In this document: positions 55,360-63,584 of the stretch, in pieces | Layout of the letters: every line of letters starts with the position of its first letter | How positions within the stretch are numbered: the stretch's first letter is position 1 | Assembly (NCBI GenBank): GCA_965223115.1 | Contig: OZ244982.1 | Coordinates: 1,178,001 to 1,242,000, forward strand | Reading direction: 5' to 3' | Origin: CBDCUI01 sp965223115 | Lineage (GTDB): Bacteria; Pseudomonadota; Gammaproteobacteria; UBA4575 | Length of the DNA stretch: 64,000 bases | Position numbers and translations under genes: made by a program | Notes under the pieces: model-generated | The model's input: the letters and a program-made list of their open reading frames with translations, nothing else | The model's database searches: none | What the model was told of the DNA's origin: nothing

Positions 55360-56667
55360 ATGGCAGATCGAACCGTCACAGTGACTGACAATTCGACAGG
55401 GAAGCAGGTCGACCTACCGATACTAGATGGCACCAATGGGCCAAGCACTATTGATATTGGAAAATTATATAAAGAGCTTGGTTACTTCACATTCGATCCA
55501 GGGTTTGTATCCACTGGCAGCTGTGAAAGTAAAATAACTTTTATTGATGGAGACCTCGGCTTACTTCGTTATAGAGGTTACCCAATCGAACAGCTTGCCG
55601 AAAAAAGCACCTTCTTAGAAGTTTGTTATTTACTACTTTATGGAGAACTTCCAAGCAAGACCGAATTTAATTCATTTGAGTCACGACTAAGAGTACATAC
55701 TTTACTAGATGAAAAAATGCGCCGCTTCTATCTCGGTTTTCATAATGACTCACACCCTATGGCAATGATGGTAGCAACCGTGGGTGCTCTATCAGCTTTT
55801 TATCATGAACAAATTGACGTTCATGACCCTGAATCACGTGAGATTGCTGCAAATCGTCTAATCGCCAAGGTTCCAACAATGGCCGCATGGGTGCATAAAT
55901 ATTCTGTTGGCCAACCATTTATATATCCAAACAATGATCTCGACTATGTGACAAACTTTTTATACATGATGTTTGGCTTGCCATCGATGGATTACCGACC
56001 TAGCCCTACATTTGTAAAAGCGATGGATATCATTTTAATCCTACACGCTGACCATGAACAAAATGCCTCAACATCAACTGTACGGCTTGCGGGTAGTTCT
56101 GGTGCAAACCCCTATGCAGCACTATCAGCGGGAATTAGTTCTCTTTGGGGACCTGCACATGGTGGTGCAAACGAGGCAGTGATACGTATGCTGGAAGACA
56201 TTGTTCAATCAGATAATGATGTTGCCTACTATATTGACCGTGCAAAAGATAAAGACTCTCCATTCCGCCTAATGGGTTTTGGTCATCGTGTTTATAAAAA
56301 CTATGATCCTCGTGCAAAGATTATTCGTGAAGTATGTCATGAATTATTAGCAGAATTAGGTGATGACAATCCAAATAAACCTTTATTTGATACAGCAATG
56401 GAATTAGAACGTATTGCGCTTGAAGATAACTACTTTGTCGAGCGTAAACTTTATCCAAACGTGGACTTTTACTCAGGCATCATTTTACGTGCCATGGGTA
56501 TTCCATTGAATATGTTCACGGTAATTTTCGCATTAGCTAGAACAGTTGGCTGGATATCACATTGGAAAGAACACATGAGTGATCCACAAGCGAAAATCGG
56601 GCGACCACGTCAACTATATACGGGCCCAGACAAGCGCGATTATGTTGATATAGACAAACGTAGTTAA
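55360..56667 (+). CDS. gltA: Citrate synthase, hexameric Gram-negative type
   Basis: 435 residues. Condenses acetyl-CoA with oxaloacetate. Catalytic residues in context: HADHEQN (His229, His232), GPAHGGANEA (His267), GFGHRVYK (His309) and NVDFYSG (Asp369). The long N-terminal domain (VTVTDNSTGKQVDLPILDG..) marks the NADH-regulated hexameric type. AGGAG precedes the ATG. Its stop interlocks with that of the convergent acyltransferase gene. Confidence 0.98.
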   Translation: MADRTVTVTDNSTGKQVDLPILDGTNGPSTIDIGKLYKELGYFTFDPGFVSTGSCESKITFIDGDLGLLRYRGYPIEQLAEKSTFLEVCYLLLYGELPSKTEFNSFESRLRVHTLLDEKMRRFYLGFHNDSHPMAMMVATVGALSAFYHEQIDVHDPESREIAANRLIAKVPTMAAWVHKYSVGQPFIYPNNDLDYVTNFLYMMFGLPSMDYRPSPTFVKAMDIILILHADHEQNASTSTVRLAGSSGANPYAALSAGISSLWGPAHGGANEAVIRMLEDIVQSDNDVAYYIDRAKDKDSPFRLMGFGHRVYKNYDPRAKIIREVCHELLAELGDDNPNKPLFDTAMELERIALEDNYFVERKLYPNVDFYSGIILRAMGIPLNMFTVIFALARTVGWISHWKEHMSDPQAKIGRPRQLYTGPDKRDYVDIDKRS

Positions 56668-57821
56668 TCTATTTCAGCAAAAAATTTTCGCATAATAGGT
56701 GTAAACTGTTCTTCATCTATTAAGAACGAATCATGTCCTTTAATTGATGGCAGGCGCGCAAACTCAACATTGCGCCCTGCCTTTTTAATTCCATTATAAA
56801 TTTCTTCTTGCTGCTCTACTGGAAATAAAATATCGGTTTCTACTCCTATTACAAGTGTTTTTTTAGCATGTATCTTTGCTAATCCTGCATTTACTGAACC
56901 TCCATGCTCTGCAACATCAAATAAATCCATTGCCCTGGAAAGATATAAATAGCTATTTGCATCAAAGGTATCTACAAATTTGTGTGCGTTATAATCAAGG
57001 TAAGACTCTACTTCGAATTCAATACCAAATTTATCTTTACTTTTTCTAGAAGCATCGACACGGGCACGATTAAAACGCTCATTCCATTCCTCTGCTGCAC
57101 GATAAGACATCAATCCAAGTTTGCGCGCTAGCACCATACCTCTCTTAGGCTCCTCATCAGGCTCGTAGCAGCCACTTTTCCATTCTGGATCACAGCGTAC
57201 AATTTCACGCTGCAAAGAACGCATGGCGATTGCCAATGGCAAAGACCGACAAGCAGCTGAAATTGTCACTAGATAATCGACTTCATCAGGATATTGCAAT
57301 GCATATGCAAGTGATGACATACCCCCCATTGAAGCACCAACAACAGCACACAATTGATCTATCTCCATTTCTTGCATGGCATGGTGACCTGCTTTTGCAA
57401 TATCTTCGATAGTAAGTTCCGGATAGTCAGAACAATACTGTTTACCCGTCTTAGGATTAATTGAAGCAGGACTAGTTGAACCAAAACAACTACCTAACGA
57501 ATTTACACATATTACAAAAAATTTATTAGTATCAATTGGTTTGCCAGGTCCAATCATATACTCCCACCAACCCGGTGAAGGGTCTTCTGCAGAGGAGCAA
57601 GCATGTGCTGAAGGAGAAAGGCCTGTAAATACGAGTACTGCATTATCATGCGTCTCAGAAAGCTGTCCCCAAGATTCATAAGCAACAACGACTTCTGGCA
57701 AAGAACCGCCACGACGCATAATAAAGTCTGATGTACCATAGTCCCCCCGAAGCTCTATGACACGAGTAGCTGGTGGTACTCTATTTGGGATCGGATGTAT
57801 ATCTTTTGCTGCTGTACTCAC
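56664..57821 (-). CDS. MetX-family acyltransferase, probably L-serine (or homoserine) O-succinyltransferase
   Basis: 385 residues, alpha/beta hydrolase fold. The nucleophile is in VGASMGGM (Ser about 158), with later Asp (GVETDILFP) and His (GHDSFLID). Several segments (FTGLSPSAHA, VICVNSLGSC, AMRSLQREIVRCDPEW, SYLDYNAHKFVDTFDANSYLYLSRAMDLFD) differ from the P. aeruginosa type MetX and, from memory, match the serine O-succinyltransferase group of Xanthomonadales. That group makes O-succinylserine for cysteine biosynthesis. This specificity needs an alignment to confirm. GTG start. Confidence 0.86.
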   Translation of the reverse strand: MSTAAKDIHPIPNRVPPATRVIELRGDYGTSDFIMRRGGSLPEVVVAYESWGQLSETHDNAVLVFTGLSPSAHACSSAEDPSPGWWEYMIGPGKPIDTNKFFVICVNSLGSCFGSTSPASINPKTGKQYCSDYPELTIEDIAKAGHHAMQEMEIDQLCAVVGASMGGMSSLAYALQYPDEVDYLVTISAACRSLPLAIAMRSLQREIVRCDPEWKSGCYEPDEEPKRGMVLARKLGLMSYRAAEEWNERFNRARVDASRKSKDKFGIEFEVESYLDYNAHKFVDTFDANSYLYLSRAMDLFDVAEHGGSVNAGLAKIHAKKTLVIGVETDILFPVEQQEEIYNGIKKAGRNVEFARLPSIKGHDSFLIDEEQFTPIMRKFFAEID

Positions 57822-57956
57822 AATAATCCACTTTGTTCCATCAATGACTAAAGCATAAATGCTAGAAAGTATTGAACAATTATCTTTGTTTTAATGTATG
57901 AAATATACATTAACAATCAACCAAAAGAACGAGATTCTACTTGAATTTATTACAAT

Positions 57957-58454
57957 TTATATAGACTTAGTAGAACGTAAGGTCTGGATTACGGATAAAA
58001 TCAGCAATACAACAAACAAAAGCAAGGTTTGTTCCGGTATCGTCAAACCCATAAAGGTCCAGCTAACATCAGCGCATGACCCAGATCCATTAAGGGTTTT
58101 TTTGATGACATCGAAAAATGGCAATGTCTCTAACATAAAATATATATCGGGCCCACATTCAGGAACCTGGTCTTTGGGTAAATTTTGCAACCATATATGC
58201 CGAGACGCCAAGCTAATACCTATAAAACATAACAATATAGACATTATCCCATATAGTTTTTTAAAGAATGACCGAGGGTTATGTATAAATGCAATTAAAA
58301 AAATAACGCCTAATGCTGTAATGACAACACGGTCCAATATGCATAGCGGACAAGGGTCGAGGTAAAGGATTCTTTCAAGATAAAAAACCGCAAATAACAT
58401 TGACGCAATACATATTAATAAACCATAAAAATATAACGCTCGATTTCCAAACAT
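57957..58454 (-). CDS. dsbB: Disulfide bond formation protein DsbB
   Basis: 165 residues, four membrane helices. The N-terminal periplasmic pair is PCPLC (Cys35, Cys38), and the second pair is Cys100 and Cys127. It reoxidises DsbA and passes electrons to quinone. dsbA is not in the window. A longish overlapping frame on the opposite strand has no family features and is a shadow. The upstream gene is a lipoprotein 8 bases away. Confidence 0.94.
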   Translation of the reverse strand: MFGNRALYFYGLLICIASMLFAVFYLERILYLDPCPLCILDRVVITALGVIFLIAFIHNPRSFFKKLYGIMSILLCFIGISLASRHIWLQNLPKDQVPECGPDIYFMLETLPFFDVIKKTLNGSGSCADVSWTFMGLTIPEQTLLLFVVLLILSVIQTLRSTKSI

Positions 58455-58462
58455 AAATATTT

Positions 58463-58975
58463 TTACTCTTTAATATCGTCAGGGTTATTGTTCTGATTTA
58501 ATTTATCTGATGGCTGATATTCAAACTTTACATATCCTGTAGGAGGATCCTGCAATTGATAACCATCACCTGTTTTAGCTTCATTAATTGATGGCCCATC
58601 ACCACGCTCTATATGGTTGTATACAAATATATCTTTCTTCAATGATATGACATTAAATACAGACTTTTGTTGCCATTGATCTGTTTCAAAATAACGGCCA
58701 TTTCGATAGGACCATTTTCCAGAATCAGCGGAACGTTCATATTGTTTATTGCCATCATGAACTAACAAATAACTCACATCATAACTTCCATCTTGACGTC
58801 TTACCATTTTCCAAAATTCATTCCAACCTCTATCTTGTTCATCTTGATATTCTCCTGAGCCACGCCAAACACCAACAAGTGCTTCACGCGCCAGTTGATC
58901 ATTGTCTTTCAACTCAGTATTAACTTCACATGAAAATAAGAAAAAAAGAAATAATAATATAAATATATTCTTCAT
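58463..58975 (-). CDS. Small lipoprotein of unknown function
   Basis: 170 residues. A lipoprotein signal ends LFSC (Cys about 16). The mature region shows alternating beta pattern with VGVWRGSGEYQDEQDRGWNEFWKMVRR (about 34-60) and SYLLVHDGNKQYE, and a Pro/Asn-rich end. The WRGSGEY start recalls lipocalin-like or THAP4-type small beta-barrels, but I cannot assign it. It precedes dsbB on the same strand (8 bases). Confidence 0.72.
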   Translation of the reverse strand: MKNIFILLFLFFLFSCEVNTELKDNDQLAREALVGVWRGSGEYQDEQDRGWNEFWKMVRRQDGSYDVSYLLVHDGNKQYERSADSGKWSYRNGRYFETDQWQQKSVFNVISLKKDIFVYNHIERGDGPSINEAKTGDGYQLQDPPTGYVKFEYQPSDKLNQNNNPDDIKE

Positions 58976-59008
58976 ACGCTAATTTGCTAATATTTTCTAT
59001 TTAATATA

Positions 59009-59548
59009 CTAGATACGATTTGAAGACACCATATCGTTTAACCTTTGATACCAATCTGTAATTACATGCAATGAGAATGCTGCATTTGCTGGACTCGGAT
59101 TCGGTGTTACAAATACGACAGATTCATAAATTTCAAAGCCCTGTTTTCCCCAATTTATTTTTCTATTTGTATAACTTGAATACTTTAAAAAATTTTGCGC
59201 AGCTACTTTGCCATGAAACCAACATATCTTTGGTTGGTATCTTTCAATTTTAGCCTGAAGGATAGGAGCATATTTCCTGAAATCAGCAGCTTTTAAATCT
59301 TTACTCGTTGAAGAATGGCGCTTGACAACATCCGTGAATCCGATATTACAAGTATTGAAGATCTTTTCCTGTGCCTCTTTGGATGGTATTAATTTTTCAG
59401 TACTTAAACCGCTCGCACTGAACGCCTTCCAGAATCTATTTCTTGGATTTGCAAAATAATAGCCATTTTCGACAGAAATTGTTGATGGATTTAGCCCTAT
59501 AGATAAAATTGTTAAATTATAATCGATCAAATCTGGCAAAGTTTCCAT
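59009..59548 (-). CDS. mug: Mismatch-specific uracil/thymine-DNA glycosylase (Mug/TDG family)
   Basis: 179 residues. The GLNPS motif (18-22; Asn20 is the catalytic position, as in the GINPG of Mug) is followed by NGYYFANPRNRFWKAF. The second motif lies in FVTPNPSPANAAFS (about 148-161), where TDG/Mug proteins have NPS-type loops. It removes uracil or thymine opposite guanine. Single gene, divergent from the MBL hydrolase. Confidence 0.9.
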   Translation of the reverse strand: METLPDLIDYNLTILSIGLNPSTISVENGYYFANPRNRFWKAFSASGLSTEKLIPSKEAQEKIFNTCNIGFTDVVKRHSSTSKDLKAADFRKYAPILQAKIERYQPKICWFHGKVAAQNFLKYSSYTNRKINWGKQGFEIYESVVFVTPNPSPANAAFSLHVITDWYQRLNDMVSSNRI

Positions 59549-59632
59549 ATGTTTTTTCTAATTAAGCTAGTGGTATTATTCATAATAAAACAACATACAA
59601 ATATGATTCATTAATTACGGGTGGTTTAAAAC

Positions 59633-60352
59633 ATGCAACATATTGATTCCTTATATTCTATAGAAGCCTTGGAATTAGGCCCAATGGAAAATTTTATATA
59701 TTTGCTAATCGATAACAACTCAAAAACTGCAGCTGTAGTTGATCCTGCATGGAACGTGCCTGCCATTATCACGCGTGTAAAACAACTGGGAATTACAATA
59801 ACGGATATTTTGCTAACCCACAGCCACCATGACCATATAAATGGTATAGATGAATTGTTGACATGCACTGATGCTCAAATTCATCTGCTAAAAAGTGAAG
59901 CATCGTTTTGGGGCGCCGAATTAGCTAAGCCTAGTATTCATTACGGAGGAGACAAAATAAATATTGGCGATACTGAAATAGAAATCATGCACACCCCTGG
60001 ACATACACCTGGATCTGCTTGTTATCGAATTGGCGATGATTTAATTACAGGAGACACTTTATTTGTTTTTGGGTGTGGGCGTTGTGATCTGCATGGTGGT
60101 AATCCAGAACAAATGCATACAACTTTAAAACGATTCCGCGATGAACTTCCGGACTCCATTGTTATCCATCCCGGGCATCATTATGCAGCACAAAAAACAT
60201 CGACCTTTGGTGAAGAAATAAAAGGCAACCCATTTATGCATTTTACTGAAGTTGATCAATTTGTTAGATATAGAATGAAAGTGCATGACAAGATTAGAAA
60301 CTCACCTTATAGCGCTATTAGCAAGGAAGAAATACAGTCTCTCAATATTTAG
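59633..60352 (+). CDS. Glyoxalase II-like metallo-beta-lactamase-fold hydrolase
   Basis: 239 residues. The metal site THSHHDHING (His63, His65, Asp67, His68) is followed by HTPGHTPGSACY and FGCGRCDLHGG, then HPGHHYAA. The length and the FVFGCGRCD segment match hydroxyacylglutathione hydrolase (GloB)-type proteins, but the C-terminal substrate domain is short. It ends 4 bases into the opposite radical SAM gene. Confidence 0.9.
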   Translation: MQHIDSLYSIEALELGPMENFIYLLIDNNSKTAAVVDPAWNVPAIITRVKQLGITITDILLTHSHHDHINGIDELLTCTDAQIHLLKSEASFWGAELAKPSIHYGGDKINIGDTEIEIMHTPGHTPGSACYRIGDDLITGDTLFVFGCGRCDLHGGNPEQMHTTLKRFRDELPDSIVIHPGHHYAAQKTSTFGEEIKGNPFMHFTEVDQFVRYRMKVHDKIRNSPYSAISKEEIQSLNI

Positions 60353-61431
60353 AACATACTAAGCTGATTCGGCTTAGTTTTAGACATGCCAATGAACCTT
60401 GAGTGGTCTAGTTCGAAAAATTCACGTGATAACTTTAATTTTTTGCACATCAGGTGAAATCGTTTTTCAATTAATTCAGCATAGTTACCACGTCCACGCA
60501 TACGATGTCCAAATTCTGATTGATATAGTTTTCCTCCATGCATTTCTTTTACTCTATTTAAAATATGACTCGCTTTTAGCGGGAAATGTTGCTCTAGCCA
60601 GCTACTAAATAAATCTTTTAACTCGTTAGGCAAACGTAGCATGACAAAATTTGCTCCGATAGCCCCGTGTGTTTTACATTCTGCAAGTATATTTTCTAAT
60701 TCATTATCAGTAAGAACAGGTATGATCGGAGCAAGCAATACACTAGTTGGAACATTAGCTTGCGATAATGTCTGAACAGCTCGCAACCTTCGTAAAGGCG
60801 TTGTAGCACGAGGCTCTAATTTTTGCGCCAATTGTTTATCTAAAGTAGAAATACTAATTGCTACATGCACAAGCTGCAGTTGAGCCAATGCTTGCAACAA
60901 ATCTATATCTCGCTCTATTAATACCGATTTAGTCACAATACTCACGGGATGTTTATACTTAAGCATTGTTTTTAAAATTGCACGTGTGATCTCCAAACGT
61001 CTTTCTACAGGCTGGTAACAATCCGTTATATTACCCAATGAGATCGTCTTAACTACATAGTTGGGATTTGCAAACTCCTTCTCTAATAAAGTAGATGCAT
61101 TACTTTTGTAAAAAATTCGTGATTCAAAATCTAAGCCCGGTGATAGGTCTAAATAAGAATGAGTTGGCCTAGCAAAACAATAAGCGCAACCATGTTCACA
61201 TCCACGATACGCATTGAGACTGAGTTCAAATGGAATGTCAGGTGAGTTATTTTTTGTGAGAATCGACTTTGCATTATTAGCATTTAGCTCAGTAAGCACG
61301 ACATTAGATTCACATTGATCTACATCAGCATTATATTCTTTTGTAATTTTATCAAAACGATTAGCTGGACTAGAATCATAACCACGGCCACGCAATTTTT
61401 TAAATGAAGAACTTTTTATATTGCTTGCCAT
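60349..61431 (-). CDS. PA0069-type radical SAM protein
   Basis: 360 residues. The cluster cysteines are 78, 82 and 85 (CEHGCAYC), with FARPTHSYLDLSPGLDFESRIFYK after them, the signature of PA0069/SplB-like proteins. NITDCYQPVERRLEITR and LAPIIPVLTDNELE follow. The group resembles spore photoproduct lyase; its reaction is not established. Convergent with the MBL gene; CbiX lies 18 bases downstream. Confidence 0.93.
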   Translation of the reverse strand: MASNIKSSSFKKLRGRGYDSSPANRFDKITKEYNADVDQCESNVVLTELNANNAKSILTKNNSPDIPFELSLNAYRGCEHGCAYCFARPTHSYLDLSPGLDFESRIFYKSNASTLLEKEFANPNYVVKTISLGNITDCYQPVERRLEITRAILKTMLKYKHPVSIVTKSVLIERDIDLLQALAQLQLVHVAISISTLDKQLAQKLEPRATTPLRRLRAVQTLSQANVPTSVLLAPIIPVLTDNELENILAECKTHGAIGANFVMLRLPNELKDLFSSWLEQHFPLKASHILNRVKEMHGGKLYQSEFGHRMRGRGNYAELIEKRFHLMCKKLKLSREFFELDHSRFIGMSKTKPNQLSMF

Positions 61432-61449
61432 GTTTTCTAATCAAAATTA

Positions 61450-61815
61450 TCACGCTTGTTTACTTAGAGATATCAAAATATCACTAATTTCATTAGCTGC
61501 ACCTAGATATGGAGCCATTTTTATTTGTACATCAGGATGCTGTTGCTGTGACTTTTCTAATTCAGTTGGTATATCCACAGCAACATGACGACCAGCTGAA
61601 AGAAAATAAGGTAAAACCGTAATACTAGTTGCTCCTTGTCGAACACAAATTGAAACACCATCTGGGATCGAGGGCTTAGCAAGTTCAAGAAAGGCACACT
61701 CTACTATATCGAATGTGGAATTCGATTTTGCAGCTAAGGTCGCTGCCAGGGCCTTAACCTCATCATTAGAAGCTTCTCTGCGGCTACCATGAGCAATTAA
61801 TAATAATGCATGCAT
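61450..61815 (-). CDS. Short CbiX/SirB-type sirohydrochlorin chelatase
   Basis: 121 residues. The ALLLIAHGSRREASNDEV start carries the chelatase histidine (His9), with SAGRHVAVDIP later. This is the single-domain (CbiXS) length, half the size of the two-domain enzymes, so it should dimerise. It inserts cobalt or iron into sirohydrochlorin for B12 or siroheme. No other tetrapyrrole gene is close. The upstream PilZ gene is separated by 243 bases. Confidence 0.9.
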   Translation of the reverse strand: MHALLLIAHGSRREASNDEVKALAATLAAKSNSTFDIVECAFLELAKPSIPDGVSICVRQGATSITVLPYFLSAGRHVAVDIPTELEKSQQQHPDVQIKMAPYLGAANEISDILISLSKQA

Positions 61816-61879
61816 GAATAGATCCTAGCATAAGGAACAAAACAGCTATCTTAAGAATGTACTTGTGTATATGACAGAC

Positions 61880-61915
61880 AAAAAAAACCCACGTCAAATA
61901 GGGCTAGACGTGGGT
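61880..61915 (-). terminator. Intrinsic terminator, minus strand
   Basis: A 9-bp perfect stem (ACCCACGTC at 61887-61895 with GACGTGGGT at 61907-61915) has an 11-base loop. On the minus strand it is followed by eight U residues (A-run 61880-61887 on the plus strand). It is a textbook rho-independent terminator. It ends minus-strand transcription from the PilZ gene or from the structured segment next to it. Confidence 0.85.
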
Positions 61916-62059
61916 CAGCTTCAGAAGGAGAGAAACTACAATGTTTATTATAGAGATTAAGGAAATATAAGCCTTACAGCTCATCTGTAAATATTGACCT
62001 TCTGACCTGGGAAGTATTAATAAAGCCTGACTGGATCCCAATACACAGAGCTAATACTT
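61880..62059 (-). ncRNA. Candidate structured RNA or long 3' UTR ending in a terminator
   Basis: Between the PilZ stop and the terminator are 140 bases without a protein gene that hold two perfect 8-bp inverted repeats: AAGTATTA (62012-62019) with TAATACTT (62052-62059), and TCAGAAGG (61921-61928) with CCTTCTGA (61998-62005). Smaller hairpins lie inside the second. This nested layout, plus a strong terminator, fits a small RNA or a processed 3' UTR on the minus strand. I know no family it matches. The inner repeats may be chance in AT-rich DNA. Confidence 0.45.
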
Positions 62060-62384
62060 AATTTGGCTTGTGTTTTAAACTTTCTCGTTGATAAGTGACT
62101 AATGCAGCTCCTGCTTCGTCAGTACGTATAACAATTCCCATCATTCTGCTAATACGTTTTACAGACCCTATCTGCTTAATGAGCATTATTTCCACTTTTT
62201 TACCTTTCTCCAAATCATGATCGAGAAGTTCGATATAAAGCCCATTTTTACTGATATTGCCTGAATTTCCTCTTAATATTTCTTTCCCTGGGCGCTTGAT
62301 ATATATCTCACCATTAATGGACCTTCTTTCATCACGCGGAAATAGTGATGCTTGTGATTTCGCTTTTCGGAAAATGCCCAACAT
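62058..62384 (-). CDS. PilZ domain protein
   Basis: 108 residues. The cyclic di-GMP binding pattern is visible: an arginine cluster FPRDERRSING near 15-25 and NISKNGLYIEL near 43-53, the N-x-S-x-x-G loop. The single domain has no partner domain. It probably binds cyclic di-GMP and acts on envelope or motility functions. Its own operon position is unclear; the 96-residue membrane gene lies upstream. Confidence 0.88.
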   Translation of the reverse strand: MLGIFRKAKSQASLFPRDERRSINGEIYIKRPGKEILRGNSGNISKNGLYIELLDHDLEKGKKVEIMLIKQIGSVKRISRMMGIVIRTDEAGAALVTYQRESLKHKPN

Positions 62385-62443
62385 AATTAATTATTAAAAA
62401 TTTCTTTGTAAAATTCGTAATTTGATTTAACTTAATTCAGTTT

Positions 62444-62485
62444 TGCCAATAAAAGTAAATTGCTTGATATTACAGCATATTGGCA
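62444..62485. repeat. 8-bp inverted repeat upstream of the PilZ gene
   Basis: TGCCAATA (62444-62451) and TATTGGCA (62478-62485) are perfectly complementary, with a 26-base loop, in the 172-base gap before the PilZ gene. A second repeat, AGCTGA (62508-62513) with TCAGCT (62530-62535), lies close by. They could be an operator or a leader structure. Confidence 0.38.
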
Positions 62486-62556
62486 TTTACGCTTGCCTAA
62501 TACATTCAGCTGATAGTACGTGAATATTCTCAGCTAGACGGCTTAGTATTGGAAAT

Positions 62557-62847
62557 TTACGATCTACGTTGCATGGCATTATCTCTGAACTCATGCCAGT
62601 TTGAGCCGAGAGCAGATAACTTTTCTGGCTCATGTTTATATTTTCTTAGCATATAACGATAGGTGATATAGGGAATTTGAAAAGTAACAACGGCCAATAC
62701 TATAAACATAGCGCCAATAATAGTTGCCGCACGTCCTTTTACTTCAATACCTAGCCACCATGCCAGCATAGCCAATATACATACTAAAACAATTGTCGCA
62801 TAAGTCATATTACGACTCAGACGATGAAATTCCTGTTGAACATTCAT
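62557..62847 (-). CDS. Small two-helix membrane protein of unknown function
   Basis: 96 residues. Two transmembrane segments (about 13-32 and 40-60) with a short charged cytoplasmic end (YMLRKYKHEPEKLSALGSNW). I do not recognise a named family. It lies between the rhombosortase gene and PilZ on the same strand (29 bases to the former), so it may be co-transcribed with rhombosortase. Confidence 0.72.
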   Translation of the reverse strand: MNVQQEFHRLSRNMTYATIVLVCILAMLAWWLGIEVKGRAATIIGAMFIVLAVVTFQIPYITYRYMLRKYKHEPEKLSALGSNWHEFRDNAMQRRS

Positions 62848-62876
62848 AAATAGCTTACTTTCTAATACGCTAATAA

Positions 62877-63452
62877 TTACTTATTTTTATTAAATTTTAC
62901 TACCAGAAAACACAGCGCTAACAACACGCCGCCAAGTGCACCATAGTAATGCGCCTCTACCACTACAGGACCACTAACAGCTATCTCACTGCCAGGTAGT
63001 GGACCCATGGTAAACTCCCACCCTAGCTTGGCGATCAATAATGCCATTAAAATTATATTTAAGACATTTTTACTAACGACATAATCCAAAACTAACAATA
63101 CCACTAATATTCCATGTAAAGCCCCAGAAAGGCCCACATACCAATAAATTAAAGGACTAAATAACCAAAGACCTAATGTAACAGCCAAACAGCACAATAC
63201 AATGACAAATAATAATGAAGCTGGGCGCAATATATTGGGAAATAATAAATAAATGACAGCAAACCCAATGGCATTCATTGCAAAATGGCGCCAATTGAGA
63301 TGTATTAAGTTTCCAGTAATAAAACGCCACCACTGACCTGCCTCAATATCTACTCGCGAATATTGCAACCAATCTACTTCAAGTTGCAAACTCAATTGTG
63401 CGGCTATGCTACATAACAAAATAGACACAAACAAATAATTGTTTTTAATCAT
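62877..63452 (-). CDS. rrtA: Rhombosortase (RrtA)
   Basis: 191 residues. A rhomboid-fold intramembrane serine protease with WWRFITGNLIHLNWRHFAMN (about 41-60), the nucleophile GLSG (Ser109 in YVGLSGALHG) and the histidine in EAHYYGALGG (His168). The short length and the conserved WR...H...NA pattern separate it from general rhomboids. It processes exported proteins with a C-terminal GlyGly-CTERM. No such protein is seen in this window. Confidence 0.88.
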   Translation of the reverse strand: MIKNNYLFVSILLCSIAAQLSLQLEVDWLQYSRVDIEAGQWWRFITGNLIHLNWRHFAMNAIGFAVIYLLFPNILRPASLLFVIVLCCLAVTLGLWLFSPLIYWYVGLSGALHGILVVLLVLDYVVSKNVLNIILMALLIAKLGWEFTMGPLPGSEIAVSGPVVVEAHYYGALGGVLLALCFLVVKFNKNK

Positions 63453-63584
63453 TATCTTATAAAATAAACCTAAGCTAACTAATTAATAAAATATTTGACA
63501 TTATTAGTATTAACTTCAGGTCTAATTTTAGAGTTAAACTAGAAATTAAGACATAGTACTACTTGATTTTGGAATAGGTAAATT

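Noticed and set aside
57898..58365. A 155-codon plus-strand frame opposite dsbB
   Set aside because: It has no family pattern and lies fully across dsbB, whose helices and Cys pairs are clear.
61941..61970. A 9-codon plus-strand ORF with a good AAGGAG site
   Set aside because: It is too short to support, and the ribosome site coincides with an arm of the inverted repeat of the structured region.
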